Of a stretch of DNA of 64,000 nt, positions 62,272 to 64,000 are shown in pieces. Source of the DNA: Pectobacterium carotovorum (lineage in GTDB: Bacteria; Pseudomonadota; Gammaproteobacteria; Enterobacterales; Enterobacteriaceae); the NCBI RefSeq assembly GCF_033898505.1, contig NZ_JAXAFK010000001.1, positions 1,426,001 through 1,490,000 on the forward strand, in the 5' to 3' direction. A program made the translations under genes and the position numbers. The notes beneath the pieces are model-generated. The model made no database searches, had not been told where the DNA came from, and saw only the letters and a program-made list of their open reading frames with translations. Within the stretch, counting starts at the first letter, position 1. Each line of letters opens with the position of its first letter.

Positions 62272-64000
62272 ATGGCTAATTTTTTCGATCAGTTTGATGA
62301 GCAACAACTTACGCCGGGAATGATGCAGCCAGGTAATATTGATCTTCATAATAGGCCAATTGTCAGAAATTCAGATGGTAGCATCAGCACTGTTCGCAGC
62401 ATGTCAGCGAATTTCGACGGGAGAGAGGTTCTTATCCCTACCGTTACTGATGACGGTAGGGTGATGTCAGATGATGAGGCTATTGATAATTATCTGCGTA
62501 CCGGACGGCATTTGGGGATGTTCAGCACGCCAGAGGCTGCAACCGCTTATGCTGAATCACTGCATGACCAGCAGGCGGTAGAATACTTACCACAATCTCA
62601 GCAGCAGTTATCAAACTTTTTTGACCAGTTCGACAATCCTGAACAGCAGACGCAAGCCATGCCGAATCAACCGCAAGGAAGGAGTTTGGCACAAAATGCG
62701 CTACTTGGCGTGTCAGAAGCTGGCGGTGCTATCGCACAGGCCGCTGTTGATACCGCGAATATAGCACCGATGGTTGCTGATGCGTTCAGCAGTGCTGCTG
62801 CGTGGGCTGCTGGGAAATTTGGCCTGAGTGATGGTACATATAAACCTGCGCCGCGCCTGTCACTTCCCGAAGGAGTTGGCCCGCAGACGCAAGCCGGACA
62901 GATTGCCGCAGATGTGTTGCCATTCCTTATTAACCCGGCGGCTAAAGCTGTTCCCGCCGGGGTTGGGCTGGCCGATCGCGGGGCTAATCTCGCGGCTCGT
63001 CTTGGTGCTGAAAGCTTAGTCGGCTCTGCAGCACAGAACAGCGGAAATCAAAACATTGAGCAGGCAGCCACCGGAACGTTACAGGATTTAGGGATTAATG
63101 CTGGCATAGGCGGCTTGGTTCGCGGTGTTGGTAATGCTGTCGGTGCAGGGTATCGCGCGGCCCGAGGAGTTATCGAGCCGGAAGCGCAACAGGCGATTCG
63201 CTTTGCTGAACAAAACAATGCCCCATTGCTGACAAGTGACATAATCACACCGGGGACGTTTGCGGGTAATTCTGCCAGAGCACTGGGTGAGAAAATACCT
63301 GTTACGGGAACTGGATCCGTGCGCCGTGCTCAGCAGGAATCACGTAATCAGCTTGTGCAGCGGTACGCGGAGAAATTCAACGCTGCCGCACCGGAAGAAA
63401 TAGTGCAAAGCTTACAGCGTCAAACGAGCAAGATTAAGCAGGCTGCGGGCCAGCGATTGAGCCAGGTTGATGATGCTATGCGTGGTGTTGGCACAATACA
63501 GCCAACTCAGGCCATTACCGCTATCGATAACGAGATCAACCGCCTGTCACGCCTTGGCGGCGCAGCAGATTCGCAGACTGTTAGTAAGTTGCAGACGTAC
63601 CGTGACGAGCTAGCGAATGGCACTGACTTTAGTCTACTGAGAGACCTGCGCACGCAGTTCAGGCAGGATGTGAAGGGCGATCGTGTCGCGTGGCCTAATC
63701 AGTCACAGGCAGCGGTTAATCGCGTGTACGCAGCGATGACTAATGATGTTAATCAGGCCGTTACCGACAATCTCGGAGCTCAGGCGGCAAATAGGTATAA
63801 ACAGGCGAATGCTGTTTATGCTAACGAAGCGCAGTTAGTCAACAATACCCGGTTAAAAACCGTCTTGCAGCGTGGCGAGTTAACGCCAGAAGTTGCTAAT
63901 AACCTGCTATTCAGCAACAAGAAAAGCGAGATTCAGCAACTTTACCGGTCTCTCGATAACCGAGGCAGAATCGCAGCCCGCGCGTCTGTCATCGGTAAGG
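62272..64000 (+). CDS. DNA ejection protein gp16-like (3' end outside window)
   Basis: Starts MANFFDQFDEQQLTPGMMQP and stays open for 576 codons to the window edge. Residues 22-105 (DLHNRPIVRNSDGSISTVRSM, REVLIPTVTDDGRVMSDDEAID, GRHLGMFSTPEAATAYAESLH) form a domain seen at the front of internal virion proteins of several phages. A Gly/Ala hydrophobic segment (about 140-200) and a long helical region follow. Position after gp20 gives the gp16 assignment; the N-terminus differs from P22 gp16 as I recall it. Confidence 0.88.
   Translation, partial: MANFFDQFDEQQLTPGMMQPGNIDLHNRPIVRNSDGSISTVRSMSANFDGREVLIPTVTDDGRVMSDDEAIDNYLRTGRHLGMFSTPEAATAYAESLHDQQAVEYLPQSQQQLSNFFDQFDNPEQQTQAMPNQPQGRSLAQNALLGVSEAGGAIAQAAVDTANIAPMVADAFSSAAAWAAGKFGLSDGTYKPAPRLSLPEGVGPQTQAGQIAADVLPFLINPAAKAVPAGVGLADRGANLAARLGAESLVGSAAQNSGNQNIEQAATGTLQDLGINAGIGGLVRGVGNAVGAGYRAARGVIEPEAQQAIRFAEQNNAPLLTSDIITPGTFAGNSARALGEKIPVTGTGSVRRAQQESRNQLVQRYAEKFNAAAPEEIVQSLQRQTSKIKQAAGQRLSQVDDAMRGVGTIQPTQAITAIDNEINRLSRLGGAADSQTVSKLQTYRDELANGTDFSLLRDLRTQFRQDVKGDRVAWPNQSQAAVNRVYAAMTNDVNQAVTDNLGAQAANRYKQANAVYANEAQLVNNTRLKTVLQRGELTPEVANNLLFSNKKSEIQQLYRSLDNRGRIAARASVIGK

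Overview
The window looks like a chromosome segment of a plant-associated enterobacterium, most likely a soft-rot Pectobacterium or close relative. This is inferred from the host gene order (sdaA-nudL-pabB / yoaH / ridA-family / yoaA / tsaB / slp-family / fadD / rnd / minEDC / ycgL / ycgM / ycgN), protein lengths and start codons that closely follow E. coli, and a large CDI locus. No 16S or other species marker is present, so the genus is an inference.

Region 1 (1-11220) is the 3' part of a contact-dependent growth inhibition locus. It holds the end of a giant CdiA (FHA repeats, an AT-rich probable receptor-binding segment, a second FHA region, the pretoxin domain with its VENN motif, then a variable toxin) and its immunity gene. 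Two orphan modules follow. Orphan 1 is a displaced cdiA-CT fragment with a hydrophobic Gly/Ala-rich toxin and a two-TM candidate immunity protein. Orphan 2 is a decayed cdiA scrap that keeps only an immunity-like gene. Each orphan is preceded by a decayed SymE-like gene on the opposite strand. A strong bidirectional terminator closes the locus.

Region 2 (11256-26707) is conserved core chromosome: L-serine deaminase, Nudix hydrolase, p-aminobenzoate synthase, a RidA-family protein, a DinG-family helicase, the tRNA t6A protein TsaB, an Slp lipoprotein, acyl-CoA synthetase with a candidate FadR site, RNase D, the MinCDE division-site system, and three small conserved genes.

Region 3 (26734-64000, running off the right edge) is a lambdoid prophage with P22-type short-tail morphogenesis genes, inserted just downstream of ycgN. 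A long leftward early operon carries int, xis, small accessory genes, a lambda-type Exo paired with a RecT-type annealing protein, a Gly-Ser/Asp/Tyr repeat protein and an N-type antiterminator. The immunity region holds a CI-type repressor, Cro and CII, with a consistent operator family (TTAAGA-N2-TCTTAA), PL and PR promoters, nut-like sites on both arms and a CII box. The rightward operon holds replication genes (O-like with internal iterons, DnaB-type helicase), nin-region genes and antiterminator Q. A late promoter and terminator follow, then lysis genes (holin, SAR endolysin, Rz/Rz1), a Tad2-like anti-Thoeris candidate, and packaging, head, tail and ejection genes in P22 order (3, 2, 1, 8, 5, 4, 10, 26, 14, 7, 20, 16). 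The right end of the prophage, including any tailspike and attR, lies outside the window.

The control logic can be read from the sequence. CI binds operators at PL and PR. N, acting at nutL and nutR, would let polymerase pass several intrinsic terminators in the leftward operon. CII binding at the start of its own gene would drive cI. Q would carry late transcription past the terminator at 46909 into the lysis and virion genes.
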